DNA of 64,000 nucleotides. Source: CmP2 sp052084925 (GTDB taxonomy: Bacteria > Actinomycetota > Actinomycetes > Actinomycetales > Micrococcaceae). Location: the NCBI GenBank assembly GCA_052084925.1, contig JBQDEV010000004.1:62001-126000 (forward strand), given 5' to 3'. Shown piece by piece: positions 1 to 9,128 of this stretch. A program made the position numbers and the translations under genes. How positions within the stretch are numbered: position 1 is the first letter of the stretch; every line of letters begins with the position of its first letter. The notes under the pieces were generated by a model. It saw nothing but the letters and a program-made list of their open reading frames with translations, did no database searches and was not told the origin of the DNA.

Positions 1-1
1 C

Positions 2-2563
2 ATTCCCTACTTCTTGGGACAGCAGACCCCGCCGTTCTCCCGGGCGGCCAGCGTGCAGAAGTGCATCCGCACCGCCGATATCGAAGAGGTTGGCAAGACG
101 GTGCGCCACGGCACCTTCTTCCAGATGTGCGGCAATTTCTCCTTCGGTGATTACTTCAAGGAGACCGCCATTCCGATGGCTTGGGAGCTGCTGACCACCC
201 CGCCGTCCGAGGGCGGTTTCGGGCTGGACCCGAACCGGCTCTGGGTCACCGTGTACGAGGAGGACGATGAGGCGGAGCGCATCTGGCGCGAGGTGGTCGG
301 TGTCCCGGCAGAACGTATCCAGCGCCTCGGTGCCGCCGATAACTACTGGCACACCGGAGGTTCGGGACCGGGCGGACCGGACTCCGAGATCTTCTACGAC
401 CGCGGACCCGAGTACGGTCTCGACGGAGGACCCGCAGTTGATGACACCCGCTACATCGAGATCTGGAACCTGGTCTTCATGCAGTACCAGTTGGGTGAGG
501 TCCGCTCCGAGGTCGACTTCGACGTGCTGGGCGAGCTCAAGCACAAGAACATCGACACCGGAATGGGCCTGGAGCGTCTGGCGATGCTGCTGCAGGGCGT
601 CAACAACATGTACGAGACGGATCAGGTGCGTCCGGTTTTGGACCGAGCGGCCGAGCTGTCCGGCAAGCGCTACACCTCCTCGGAGAATCCCCAAGACGCC
701 AGCTACGACGACGACGTCCGGCTGCGCGTGGTCGCCGACCACGTCCGCTCAGCGCTGATGCTGATCTCCGACGGTGTGGTCCCCGGCAACGAAGGCGGCG
801 GCTACGTGCTGCGTCGGCTCATCCGCCGTGCCGTGCGCGCGATGCGGCTGATGGGGGTGACCGAGCCCGTGCTGCCCGAGCTGCTTCCGGTCTCGCGCGA
901 CGCCATGAAGGGCACCTACCCGGTGGTGGATCAGGACTTCGACCGCATCTCGCGCATCGCCTACGCCGAGGAGAAAGCGTTCCTGCGCACCATCGCCGCG
1001 GGAACGTCCCGCCTGGAGTCTGCGGTGTCTATCGCCCGTTCCGAGGGCGGGGCACTCTCCGGATCCGACGCCTTCGAGCTCCACGACACCTACGGGTTCC
1101 CGATCGACCTCACCCTGGAGATGGCAGCGGAAGCAGGGGTGCGTGTCAACGAGAGGGAATTCCGTCGACTGATGACCGAACAGCGCGACCGTGCCCGTCA
1201 GGACGCCAAGGCCAAAAAGGCCGGTCACGCCGACATCAGTGCCTACCGTGAGTTGCACGCCGCTGGCGATACGGTGTTCACCGGATACACCGAGCACACC
1301 ACGGAATCCCAGATCCGCGGCCTGCTACTTGACGGTCAGCCGATCGGCTTCGGCGAGATGGGCCAGGAACTCGACGTCGTTCTCGACGCCACGCCCTTCT
1401 ACGCGGAAGCCGGCGGCCAGGCGGCCGACACCGGGCTGATCACCGGTGACGGCTTCGTCCTGGAGGTCAGGGACGTTCAGGCCCCCGTCAAGGGACTCAG
1501 CGTGCACCGCGTCGTCGTGAAGGAGGGCGAGGTCCCCGCCGGCGCGACGGCCCTCGGCCAGATCGACCTGCGCCGCCGACTCGACGCCCAGAAGGCGCAC
1601 ACCGGCACCCACCTCATCCACTCGGCGCTGCACCAGGTGCTGGGCCACGACGCCACCCAGGCAGGCTCCTTCAACAAGGAAGGCTACCTGCGCTTCGACT
1701 TCCGCTGGCAGGACGCACTCAGTGACGCCGCGAAGCAGGAAGTCGAGGAGGTGGCTAACCTCGCCATCCGCGACAACCACACCGTGGTGACTCGAGAATT
1801 GTCGCTGGACCAGGCCAAAGAAGCCGGCGCGATGATGCTATTCGGCGAGAAATACGGCGATCAGGTGCGCATGGTGGAAATCGACGGCGCCTGGTCCCGC
1901 GAATTGTGCGGTGGCACGCACGTCGGCGCGACGGCGGAAATTGGCACCCTCGCGCTGCTCGGAGAGCAATCGGTCGGCTCGGGCAACCGGCGAGTCGAAG
2001 CTTTCGTCGGCCTGGATGCTTTCCAACACTTCGCCGCCGAGCGCACGCTGCTCAACCAACTCACCGAGATGCTGAAGGCGCCCGCCGATCAGGTGCCCGA
2101 TCGCGTCGCCGCCACCCTGGCGAAACTGCGTGAGGTGGAGAAGGAACTGGCCGGGCTGCGCTCCGCCCAGCTGCGCGCCGAAGCCGGGCGCATGCTCGAC
2201 GACGCCGAGACCGTCGGATCCGTCACCCTGTTGACGCGGCACCTCGGCGCCGTCGCCTCCGCCGATGATCTGCGTGGTGTCGTCATGGATTTGCGCGCGC
2301 GGCTCGAACAGTCGGGCCATGAATCCGTCGTTGTCGCGATGACCGCGGAGTCCAAAGGCCGGCCCCTCGTGGTGGTCGCCACGAATCAGGTCGCCCGTGA
2401 CGGTGGCATCAAAGCGGGCGCGCTCGTCAAGACCGCCTGTGGAGTGCTCGGTGGCGGAGGCGGCGGCAAGGACGACCTGGCTCAGGGCGGGGGATCGCAG
2501 CTGGATCAGGTCGAGTCCGCCCTGCATGCACTCCGGGAAACGATTCTGCAGAATCAGAGCTGA
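2..2563 (+). CDS. alaS: Alanyl-tRNA synthetase, 5' end outside window
   Basis: Charges tRNA-Ala with alanine in the cytoplasm. The frame is open from the first bases (codons from position 2 read IPYFLGQQTPP), and this stretch normally lies about 45 residues into the protein, so the start codon is upstream of the window. The TTG at 14 is an internal Leu codon, not the start. The fragment holds the class II catalytic core, the tRNA-recognition region, the editing domain with its zinc ligands (HTGTHLIH near nt 1598 and ELCGGTHV near nt 1903) and the C-terminal DHHA1 domain with the Gly-rich GGGGGGKDD stretch. It ends 6 nt before ruvX, the usual actinobacterial alaS-ruvX-mltG order. Identity is certain; only the extent is partial. 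Confidence 0.98.
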   Translation: MPYFLGQQTPPFSRAASVQKCIRTADIEEVGKTVRHGTFFQMCGNFSFGDYFKETAIPMAWELLTTPPSEGGFGLDPNRLWVTVYEEDDEAERIWREVVGVPAERIQRLGAADNYWHTGGSGPGGPDSEIFYDRGPEYGLDGGPAVDDTRYIEIWNLVFMQYQLGEVRSEVDFDVLGELKHKNIDTGMGLERLAMLLQGVNNMYETDQVRPVLDRAAELSGKRYTSSENPQDASYDDDVRLRVVADHVRSALMLISDGVVPGNEGGGYVLRRLIRRAVRAMRLMGVTEPVLPELLPVSRDAMKGTYPVVDQDFDRISRIAYAEEKAFLRTIAAGTSRLESAVSIARSEGGALSGSDAFELHDTYGFPIDLTLEMAAEAGVRVNEREFRRLMTEQRDRARQDAKAKKAGHADISAYRELHAAGDTVFTGYTEHTTESQIRGLLLDGQPIGFGEMGQELDVVLDATPFYAEAGGQAADTGLITGDGFVLEVRDVQAPVKGLSVHRVVVKEGEVPAGATALGQIDLRRRLDAQKAHTGTHLIHSALHQVLGHDATQAGSFNKEGYLRFDFRWQDALSDAAKQEVEEVANLAIRDNHTVVTRELSLDQAKEAGAMMLFGEKYGDQVRMVEIDGAWSRELCGGTHVGATAEIGTLALLGEQSVGSGNRRVEAFVGLDAFQHFAAERTLLNQLTEMLKAPADQVPDRVAATLAKLREVEKELAGLRSAQLRAEAGRMLDDAETVGSVTLLTRHLGAVASADDLRGVVMDLRARLEQSGHESVVVAMTAESKGRPLVVVATNQVARDGGIKAGALVKTACGVLGGGGGGKDDLAQGGGSQLDQVESALHALRETILQNQS

Positions 2564-2569
2564 CCACCC

Positions 2570-3118
2570 ATGAGCACCGCCGACGCATCACGACCTCAGC
2601 ACCGACGCGGTGCACGCCTGGGCATCGACGTGGGCCGTGCACGCGTCGGGGTGGCTGCGAGCGACCCGGGCGGCATTCTTGCCACCCCGGTGGAAACGCT
2701 CTTTCGGGATCCGCGGAAGCGATTCGACCAGCGCATCATCGTGAAGCAGGCGGTCGAACGTGAAGCGGTGCTCATCTACGTGGGCCATCCGCTGAATCTG
2801 CGGGGTCAGGAGACTGCATCGACCGCGGACGCGATTCGCTACGCCGAACAGCTGCGCAAGTTGCTGGACAAGAACGGGTCAGACATCGAGATCCGCCTCG
2901 TCGACGAGCGGCTCAGCACGGTCAGTGCCACCCGCGACCTGCACGACATGGGACGTTCCACCCGCGATCAACGCGCGGTGATCGACCAGGTCGCGGCGGT
3001 TCATATTCTCCAACACGCCCTGGACATGGAACAATCTCAGGGTGAGAACATCGGACGCGTGGTCACCGTGACCGGGGCGCCACTACCGACGGAAGGGCCG
3101 GCACAGTCGCATGAGTGA
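2570..3118 (+). CDS. ruvX: RuvX/YqgF family putative pre-16S rRNA nuclease
   Basis: 182 aa, a little longer than the usual 140-160 because of an N-terminal extension. It carries the RNase H-like motifs of the YqgF family: LGIDVGRARVGVAASDP at about residues 17-33, with the first catalytic Asp, and VDERLSTVSA further on with the conserved Glu. Family members take part in 16S rRNA 5'-end maturation; the older Holliday-junction resolvase name rests on weaker support. It starts 6 nt after alaS, and its last 8 nt overlap mltG, so the three genes are probably translated from one message. Confidence 0.93.
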   Translation: MSTADASRPQHRRGARLGIDVGRARVGVAASDPGGILATPVETLFRDPRKRFDQRIIVKQAVEREAVLIYVGHPLNLRGQETASTADAIRYAEQLRKLLDKNGSDIEIRLVDERLSTVSATRDLHDMGRSTRDQRAVIDQVAAVHILQHALDMEQSQGENIGRVVTVTGAPLPTEGPAQSHE

Positions 3119-4619
3119 TGACGCATCTCGTCCCGATGGCGACTCCCGACCGCTAACGCGCCGGGAGCTCCGCGAACGCGAGCGGGCCGCGCAGAGCGCC
3201 CGAGACGAGGCTGCCGCAGCAGAGCGGTCGGCAGCGGCGCACGAGCCTGCTGAACCTGCCGTGCCGGCTGAGCCCGAGCAGACGTCGGAACCGCAGCCGA
3301 GCGCACCCTCGCCCAAGCCGCACCAAGATCGCGAATCCGGCGCCGTGCCGCCCTTCCCCCGCGACGAGCGCCGCTATCCGGGGGAATACGAAACGACCAC
3401 GGACACGAGACATTCCGCGGCAGAGCCCGACGCCGACGTCGAACGGGACTCCGACCCGGCAGACACCATCCTGCCCCACACTCCCGTCCCCGGCTACCAC
3501 GCCGTCGGCGGGGGCTCCGTGACCGTGGATGCGCAGCGGCTGGAGGAGCGGCGGCGTCGCCGCCGTCGGATGATGATCATCATGGCCTCCTCGCTGTTGG
3601 TGTTCGTCTTGGTCCTGGTGGGGCTTGCCTACGGGATCCGGTCGGTGTTCAACCTCGGGGCGCCCAACGACTATCCGGGGCCGGGCGGCGAGGAAGTTAC
3701 CTTCACCGTCAATCCCGGCGAAGGTGCCATCGTGATCGGCAACCGGATGGTCGAGGACGACATCGTCGCCTCAACGCAGGCTTTCCTGGATTCCCTTGAC
3801 GAGGTGGAGACCGCCCAGTCGATCCAGCCGGGGGAGTACACCCTGCGCGAGGAGATGCCCGCTTCCGACGCGGCCGAGGTGTTGCTGCGGGTGGGCGCGG
3901 CCAGCGTCGATTACGTGCCGGTCAACAGCGGCACCCGTATCACCGAGGTTTTCGAAGCGCTGGCCGAGGCGACGTCGTACTCCGTGGAGGAGTTCGAAGC
4001 CGCAGCCGAAGACCCCACGGTGTTCGGTCTGCCGGACCAGGCACGCAACTTGGAAGGATATGTCGCCGTCGGGGAGTACAGTCTCGAGCGCGGATCCAGT
4101 CCGGAGGAGATCCTCCAGCAAATGGTCGATCCCACGGTCACCGAATTCGAGCGACTGGGCATCGACGACGAAGAAGAGCAGTATGAACTGGTGACCATCG
4201 CCTCGATCCTGGAAGCCGAGGCACGTCCGGACGACTACGCTCTGGTGGCCGGCATCATCAACAACCGGCTGCGTCCGGACAACCGGGAGACCAACGGCCT
4301 GCTGCAGATCGACGCCACGGTGATCTACGGTCTGGGTGTGCGGAATCTGCAGTTCACTTCCGAGGACCGACAGGACTCCTCGAACGAGTACAACACCTAT
4401 GTCCACCCCGGGCTGCCGCCCGGACCCATCGGCGCGCCGTCCATCGCGGCCATCGATGCCGCCGCGGAGCCCGAGGACAGCTCCTACTACTACTGGATCA
4501 CGACCAACATCGAGACTGGCGAAACCAAATTCTCCGAGACGCTGGCCGAGCACCAGCGGTACCAGAACGAGTTCCGCCAATACTGCGCTGACAACCCGGA
4601 GTACTGTGAAAGCAACTGA
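3111..4619 (+). CDS. mltG: Endolytic murein transglycosylase MltG (YceG-like)
   Basis: 502 aa. It cleaves nascent peptidoglycan strands at the outer face of the membrane, ending glycan polymerisation. Layout: a long charged, Pro/Glu-rich cytoplasmic region (about 1-145), a run of seven Arg (147-153), one transmembrane helix (about 154-178), a LysM-like region, and the YceG catalytic domain. The catalytic Glu is probably E368 in IASILEAEA; LLQIDATVIYGLG and YNTYVHPGLPPGPIG are family signatures. The usual LEGxLFPDTY motif is changed here to LEGYVAVGEYSLE (about 314-326). It overlaps ruvX by 8 nt and aroE by 14 nt. The long N-terminus is common in actinobacterial members. Confidence 0.95.
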   Translation: MSDDASRPDGDSRPLTRRELRERERAAQSARDEAAAAERSAAAHEPAEPAVPAEPEQTSEPQPSAPSPKPHQDRESGAVPPFPRDERRYPGEYETTTDTRHSAAEPDADVERDSDPADTILPHTPVPGYHAVGGGSVTVDAQRLEERRRRRRRMMIIMASSLLVFVLVLVGLAYGIRSVFNLGAPNDYPGPGGEEVTFTVNPGEGAIVIGNRMVEDDIVASTQAFLDSLDEVETAQSIQPGEYTLREEMPASDAAEVLLRVGAASVDYVPVNSGTRITEVFEALAEATSYSVEEFEAAAEDPTVFGLPDQARNLEGYVAVGEYSLERGSSPEEILQQMVDPTVTEFERLGIDDEEEQYELVTIASILEAEARPDDYALVAGIINNRLRPDNRETNGLLQIDATVIYGLGVRNLQFTSEDRQDSSNEYNTYVHPGLPPGPIGAPSIAAIDAAAEPEDSSYYYWITTNIETGETKFSETLAEHQRYQNEFRQYCADNPEYCESN

Positions 4620-5502
4620 CAACGCGCCCCAGAAACGCGCCGCGGTCCTGGGCCATCCCATCGATCATTCCCAGTCACCAGCCCTGCACGCAGCCGCATA
4701 TCAGTATCTGCGGCAGGCGATCGACTACGGTCGGCACGACGTCACCGTCGAGGCACTGCCCGATTTCTTTGCCCGGACCCGCGGCGAGATCCCGGAGAGT
4801 GCAGACTGGTTGGGCTTCTCGGTGACCATGCCGCTCAAGGGCGCCATGGTGCCGCTGATGGACCACCTGTCCGAGCGGGTTCAGCGACTGGGATTCCTCA
4901 ACACGGTCGTCTTCGACGCCGACTGGTCGAGCACAGGCCACAACACGGATGTTGACGGCATCGTTGAGGCGCTGCGCTTTGCCGGCGACGAGGCGACAGC
5001 CGTGGGCGGAACCATGGGGATCCTCGGCGGGGGCGGCACGGCTGCGGCTGCGATCCTCGCCGCACACCTGATGAACATGGACGGGGTGACCCTGATGGTG
5101 CGCTCGCCCGAGAAGGCCGCCGACCATCTGGATCTCGCCCGCAGCTATGGACTCGCCGCCACCGTCGGCCACCTTGACGATTTCGCGGCGCAGGCCCCGG
5201 AGCATCGGGCCCTGGTCTCCACGCTGCCCCCGCGAGCCGCTGATGATCTCGCCGGCACCCTGTCGGCCGGGGCGTTGCCGCCACTGCTCGACGCTGCCTA
5301 CGATCCCTGGCCTTCGAAGCTGGCCACGGCATGGAGCGACGGCGGCGGCCAGGTGGTGTCCGGACTCGAGATGCTGCTGTACCAAGCCGTTGAGCAGGTC
5401 AGACTGTTCACCGGGCGACTGGACGTCTCGTCGACGCCGGTGGATTGGTCCGCGATGACCGCGGCGATGGCGCAGGCCGTGGGTCTGCCTCCCCGCAACT
5501 GA
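4606..5502 (+). CDS. aroE: Shikimate 5-dehydrogenase
   Basis: 298 aa. It reduces 3-dehydroshikimate to shikimate with NADPH, step 4 of the chorismate pathway. The frame is open further upstream, but the GTG at 4606 (VKATDNAPQK) gives the normal length and overlaps the mltG end by 14 nt. Visible motifs: substrate-binding DHSQSPALHAA near the start, SVTMPLK with the catalytic Lys, HNTDVDGI with the catalytic Asp, and the Rossmann loop GGGGTAAAA. It is the first of four aro genes in a row (aroE, aroC, aroK, aroB), three of which are joined by 4-nt overlaps. Confidence 0.93.
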   Translation: MKATDNAPQKRAAVLGHPIDHSQSPALHAAAYQYLRQAIDYGRHDVTVEALPDFFARTRGEIPESADWLGFSVTMPLKGAMVPLMDHLSERVQRLGFLNTVVFDADWSSTGHNTDVDGIVEALRFAGDEATAVGGTMGILGGGGTAAAAILAAHLMNMDGVTLMVRSPEKAADHLDLARSYGLAATVGHLDDFAAQAPEHRALVSTLPPRAADDLAGTLSAGALPPLLDAAYDPWPSKLATAWSDGGGQVVSGLEMLLYQAVEQVRLFTGRLDVSSTPVDWSAMTAAMAQAVGLPPRN

Positions 5503-5514
5503 GATTTTCGACAT

Positions 5515-5531
5515 GATCCCCGTGGGGGATC
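5515..5531 (+). other. GC hairpin between aroE and aroC
   Basis: A perfect 7-bp inverted repeat (GATCCCC, loop GTG, GGGGATC) lies between the aroE stop and the aroC start, 23 nt before aroC. There is no T tract. It could be a weak attenuator or processing site, or it may protect the aroC leader. No regulator is suggested by the sequence. Confidence 0.4.
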
Positions 5532-5554
5532 TTCAACATGAAAGAATCGACCCC

Positions 5555-6790
5555 ATGGTTCGTTGGCTTACAGCAGGAGAGTCCCACGGTTCGGCCCTCG
5601 TCGGAATGATCGAAGGGTTGCCGGCGGGAATTCCCGTCACCACGCAGGATATTCAAGCGGCATTGGCCCGTCGCCGCCTCGGCTACGGCCGCGGCGCACG
5701 AATGAAGTTCGAACAGGACCAGGTGACCCTCGTCGGCGGCGTGCGCCACGGATGCACTCTGGGCTCGCCCATCGCCATCGAGATCGCTAACACCGAATGG
5801 CCGAAATGGGAGAAGGTCATGTCGCCGGACCCCGTTGACCCGCAGGAGTTGGCGGGCCTGGCGCGCAATGCCGCGCTGACCCGGCCCCGGCCGGGTCATG
5901 CCGACATGGCGGGCATGCAGAAGTATGGTTTCGACGAGGCCCGACCGTTGCTGGAACGGGCCTCGGCGCGGGAGACGGCTGCTCGCGTGGCGCTGGGCCG
6001 GGTGGCACAGTCCTTCCTGTGGGAGCTCGGTATCACCACGGTGTCTCACACGACGGCGGTCGGATCCGTGAGCTCACCGGACGACGCTGAGTTGCCCGCC
6101 CCGATCGACGTCGAGCACTTGGACGCCGACCCCTTACGTTGTTTCGACGCAGAGACCTCAAAACGGATGGTGGCGGAAGTCGACGCCGCACACAAGGACG
6201 GCGAGACGCTGGGCGGGGTCGTCGAGGTGCTCGTCTACGGGGCACCGGTCGGACTCGGCTCGCATGTGCACTGGGATCGTCGCCTAGACTCGCGGCTGGC
6301 CGGGGCACTCATGGGCATCCAGGCCATCAAGGGTGTCGAAGTCGGAGACGGCTTCACGACCGCCGCGCGTCGCGGCAGCCAGGCCCACGATGAGATCGTT
6401 CGCGGAGACCAGGGGGACCCGCTGCGCACCTCGAACCGTGCCGGCGGCATTGAAGGCGGCATGTCCACAGGGGGAGTGCTGCGCGTGCGTGCCGGCATGA
6501 AACCGATTGCCACCGTCCCGCGGGCCCTGGCCACGGTCGACACCGTCACCGGGCAGGCCACGAAAGCCCACCACCAGCGCTCTGACGTGTGCGCGGTTCC
6601 AGCGGCCGGGGTCGTGGCCGAGGCCATGGTCGCCCTGGTGGTCGCCGACGCCGTGATGGAGAAGTTCGGCGGCGACTCAGTGGCTGAAACCCGTCGCAAC
6701 CTCGACTCCTTCCGCGACGCGCTGTCCCGGATCCCCCAACCCGGCACGGAAGACGAGGCGACGGGATCGATGGGCGATCCGCTCCAGTGA
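5555..6790 (+). CDS. aroC: Chorismate synthase
   Basis: 411 aa. It converts EPSP to chorismate with reduced FMN. The ATG at 5555 gives MVRWLTAGESHGSALVGMIE, matching the family N-terminus; an in-frame ATG at 5513 would add 14 unconserved residues that encode the hairpin just upstream, so it is rejected. Signatures seen: GESHG, RRLGYGRGARMKFE, TRPRPGHADM, the GGIEGGMSTGG loop and CAVPAAGVVAEAM. The ribosome binding site is weak (AAAGAA). The stop codon overlaps the aroK start (GTGA), so translation is coupled. Confidence 0.97.
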   Translation: MVRWLTAGESHGSALVGMIEGLPAGIPVTTQDIQAALARRRLGYGRGARMKFEQDQVTLVGGVRHGCTLGSPIAIEIANTEWPKWEKVMSPDPVDPQELAGLARNAALTRPRPGHADMAGMQKYGFDEARPLLERASARETAARVALGRVAQSFLWELGITTVSHTTAVGSVSSPDDAELPAPIDVEHLDADPLRCFDAETSKRMVAEVDAAHKDGETLGGVVEVLVYGAPVGLGSHVHWDRRLDSRLAGALMGIQAIKGVEVGDGFTTAARRGSQAHDEIVRGDQGDPLRTSNRAGGIEGGMSTGGVLRVRAGMKPIATVPRALATVDTVTGQATKAHHQRSDVCAVPAAGVVAEAMVALVVADAVMEKFGGDSVAETRRNLDSFRDALSRIPQPGTEDEATGSMGDPLQ

Positions 6791-7398
6791 CGCCAGCAAC
6801 AGGTCGGTCGATCGGTGTTTACACCGAAATGCACCGGCATATTGCCACCGAGGTCGACCGCGCGCTGCAGGACCGCTCGGCCACCTCACCCGGCAGCCCG
6901 GTGCGGACCGTGCTCGTGGGACCGATGGGAGCCGGCAAATCCACGGTCGGAGCAGCCCTCGCGAGTCAGCTGGGTCTGGCTCGATTCGACAGCGATCAGC
7001 TGTTCGCCCGGGTACACGGTCCGATTCCCGAGTACTTCCGGGCCCACGGCGAGCCGGCATTCCGTGCCGCCGAGGAAGAACTGGTCGGCGAGGTGCTCTC
7101 GCATCACGAGCCCTTCGTGCTCTCCCTGGGCGGAGGTTCCGTGCTTTCGGCCCAGACGCGCGCCCGCCTCAGCCGCGGATGCCGGGTGGTGAACCTCATC
7201 GTCGACGAGCACACCGCCCTGGACCGGCTGGACGGCGGGGTAGGCCGGCCGGTGCTCGCCGGAGACCCGGTGCGCAACTGGTTGCGGATTCTGCGCGAAC
7301 GCGAAGGACTGTACCGCGAGATCTCCCACGACACCATTGACACCAGCGGCTTGACCACCGAACAGGTCGCACTTGCCATCATCGAGAGGACGCCATGA
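6787..7398 (+). CDS. aroK: Shikimate kinase
   Basis: 203 aa. It phosphorylates shikimate at the 3-OH with ATP. Walker A is GPMGAGKST at about residues 46-54. Substrate-binding elements follow: FDSDQLF, FRAHGEPAFRAAEEELV and LSLGGGSVL, then an Arg-containing lid (GVGRPVL). The start chosen is the GTG overlapping the aroC stop; this leaves about 40 residues before the core, more than usual, so an internal ATG at 6829 is a possible alternative. The 3' end overlaps aroB by ATGA. Confidence 0.93.
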   Translation: MTPATGRSIGVYTEMHRHIATEVDRALQDRSATSPGSPVRTVLVGPMGAGKSTVGAALASQLGLARFDSDQLFARVHGPIPEYFRAHGEPAFRAAEEELVGEVLSHHEPFVLSLGGGSVLSAQTRARLSRGCRVVNLIVDEHTALDRLDGGVGRPVLAGDPVRNWLRILREREGLYREISHDTIDTSGLTTEQVALAIIERTP

Positions 7399-8498
7399 CA
7401 GACGCCGCAGAACCAGAAGCCACCGTCATCCCAGTGACCGGCGAGACCGACGCCGTCGGGTACGACGTCGTCGTCGGACGCGGTTTGCTGCACCGACTTC
7501 CCGACATGCTCGGCCCCCAGGTGCGCCGGGTGCTGGTCATCCATCCGCGGGCACTGCGCTCCACCGGCGACCTGGTGAAGGACGACCTGGAGAAGACCGG
7601 ATTCACCGCGCTGACCGCGGAGATCCCCGACGCGGAGGAGGGCAAGCACATTCAGGTGGCCGCGTTCTGCTGGCAGGTGCTGGGCCAGAACGACTTCACC
7701 CGATCGGACGCCATCGTCTCGGTCGGAGGCGGGTCCGTATCGGACACCGCGGGATTCGTGGCGGCCACCTGGCTGCGCGGAGTGCGCGTCGTGCACCTGC
7801 CCACCACGCTGCTCGGCATGGTCGATGCCGCTGTCGGGGGCAAGACCGGAATCAACACGGCCGAGGGCAAGAACCTCGTGGGCGCGTTCCACCGTCCCGC
7901 CGGTGTACTCGCCGACCTGGACACCCTGCTCACGCTGCCCAAGAACGAGCTCGTCTCCGGCATGGCCGAGGTCGCCAAATGCGGGTTCATCGCCGACCCC
8001 GAGATCCTCAGTGTCATCGAGCGGGACCCGGCCCAGGTTCTCAACCCGCACTCCTCGGGCCTGCGTGAGGTCATCGAGCGCTCGATCCGGGTCAAAGCCG
8101 AGGTGGTGAGTGAGGACCTGCGCGAATCGGGACGGCGGGAGATCCTGAACTACGGACATACCCTCGGCCACGCCATCGAGTTGGCGGAGCGCTACCAATG
8201 GCGCCACGGTGCGGCGGTGGCTGTCGGCATGATGTTCGCCGCAGAACTGGCTCGTTCGGTAGGACGGCTCGACGACGCCACGGCCGATCGGCATCGCAGC
8301 ATCCTGGAGAGCCTGGGACTTCCCACCAGCTACCGGAACGATCGTTGGGCGTCGCTGCTGGACGGCATCAAGCGGGACAAGAAGAATCGCGGCGATCAGC
8401 TGCGGTTCGTGCTGTTGGATGGTCTCGCACAGCCCGTCACCTACGACGTTCCGGATTCGTCACTGCTGTTCGCCGCCTACCAGGAGATCGCCGACTAG
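7395..8498 (+). CDS. aroB: 3-Dehydroquinate synthase
   Basis: 367 aa. It is the NAD- and metal-dependent cyclase that makes 3-dehydroquinate from DAHP, step 2 of the pathway. Clear motifs: SVGGGSVSDTAGFVAATW for NAD binding, PTTLLGMVDAAVGGKTGIN, the metal-binding NYGHTLGHAIE, and RHGAAVAVGM. It starts at the ATG overlapping the aroK stop. A type II dehydroquinase gene (aroQ), which sometimes follows aroB in this order, is absent here; efp comes next. Confidence 0.97.
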   Translation: MTDAAEPEATVIPVTGETDAVGYDVVVGRGLLHRLPDMLGPQVRRVLVIHPRALRSTGDLVKDDLEKTGFTALTAEIPDAEEGKHIQVAAFCWQVLGQNDFTRSDAIVSVGGGSVSDTAGFVAATWLRGVRVVHLPTTLLGMVDAAVGGKTGINTAEGKNLVGAFHRPAGVLADLDTLLTLPKNELVSGMAEVAKCGFIADPEILSVIERDPAQVLNPHSSGLREVIERSIRVKAEVVSEDLRESGRREILNYGHTLGHAIELAERYQWRHGAAVAVGMMFAAELARSVGRLDDATADRHRSILESLGLPTSYRNDRWASLLDGIKRDKKNRGDQLRFVLLDGLAQPVTYDVPDSSLLFAAYQEIAD

Positions 8499-8509
8499 GT
8501 TCGATCCAC

Positions 8510-8515
8510 TACACT
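8510..8515 (+). promoter_or_regulatory. Candidate -10 box for efp-nusB
   Basis: TACACT lies in the 66-nt gap between aroB and efp, which is otherwise a cluster with overlapping or tightly spaced genes. Start of transcription near 8522 would leave a leader of about 43 nt with a good GAGGAG ribosome binding site before the efp ATG. No convincing -35 box is seen. Confidence 0.35.
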
Positions 8516-8564
8516 GGAGTGCGGTCCAGAATCCGGTGCACCGACTTTTCGAGGAGAACGCCTC

Positions 8565-9128
8565 ATGGCAACCACCAATGACATCAAGAACGGCTCCGTG
8601 CTGCTCATCGACGGCCAGCTGTGGAACGTGCAGGAATTCCAGCACGTCAAGCCGGGCAAGGGCGGTGCCTTCGTCCGCACCAAGATGCGGAACATCACCT
8701 CCGGGAAGATCATCGACAAGACCTTCAACGCCGGCGCCAAGGTTGAGTTCGCCACGGTGGACCGCTCGGACTACGAGTACCTCTACCTCGATGGTGACGA
8801 CTACGTGTTCATGGACGTCAAGACCTACGACCAGATCCTGGTGCCCTCGACGGTGGTCGGCGACGCCGCGAACTTCATGCTGGAGAACCAGCAGGTGACC
8901 ATCGCCATGAACGAGGGCACCCCGCTGTACCTCGATATGCCCGCCTCCGTGGTTCTCGAGATCACCTACACCGAGCCGGGTCTGCAGGGCGACCGCTCCT
9001 CCGCAGGCACCAAGCCCGCCACCGTCGAGACCGGCTATGTGATTCAGGTCCCCCTGTTCGTCGAGCAGGGCACCAAGGTCAAGGTCGACACCCGCAACGG
9101 CGACTACCTGGGACGCGTCAACGACTGA
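8565..9128 (+). CDS. efp: Elongation factor P
   Basis: 187 aa, full length. EF-P binds between the P and E sites and rescues ribosomes stalled on polyproline stretches. The N-terminal domain carries the exposed loop HVKPGKGGAFVRTK, whose Lys is the post-translational modification site in many bacteria; the C-terminal OB domains contain VTYTEPGLQGDRSSAGTKPA-like sequence and PLFVEQGTKVKVDT. GAGGAG precedes the ATG. Its TGA overlaps the nusB ATG (TGATG), so the two are translationally coupled. Confidence 0.98.
   Translation: MATTNDIKNGSVLLIDGQLWNVQEFQHVKPGKGGAFVRTKMRNITSGKIIDKTFNAGAKVEFATVDRSDYEYLYLDGDDYVFMDVKTYDQILVPSTVVGDAANFMLENQQVTIAMNEGTPLYLDMPASVVLEITYTEPGLQGDRSSAGTKPATVETGYVIQVPLFVEQGTKVKVDTRNGDYLGRVND

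Noticed and set aside
5513..5554. Extended aroC start at ATG 5513
   Set aside because: The additional 14 residues are not part of the conserved chorismate synthase N-terminus and are encoded by the hairpin sequence.
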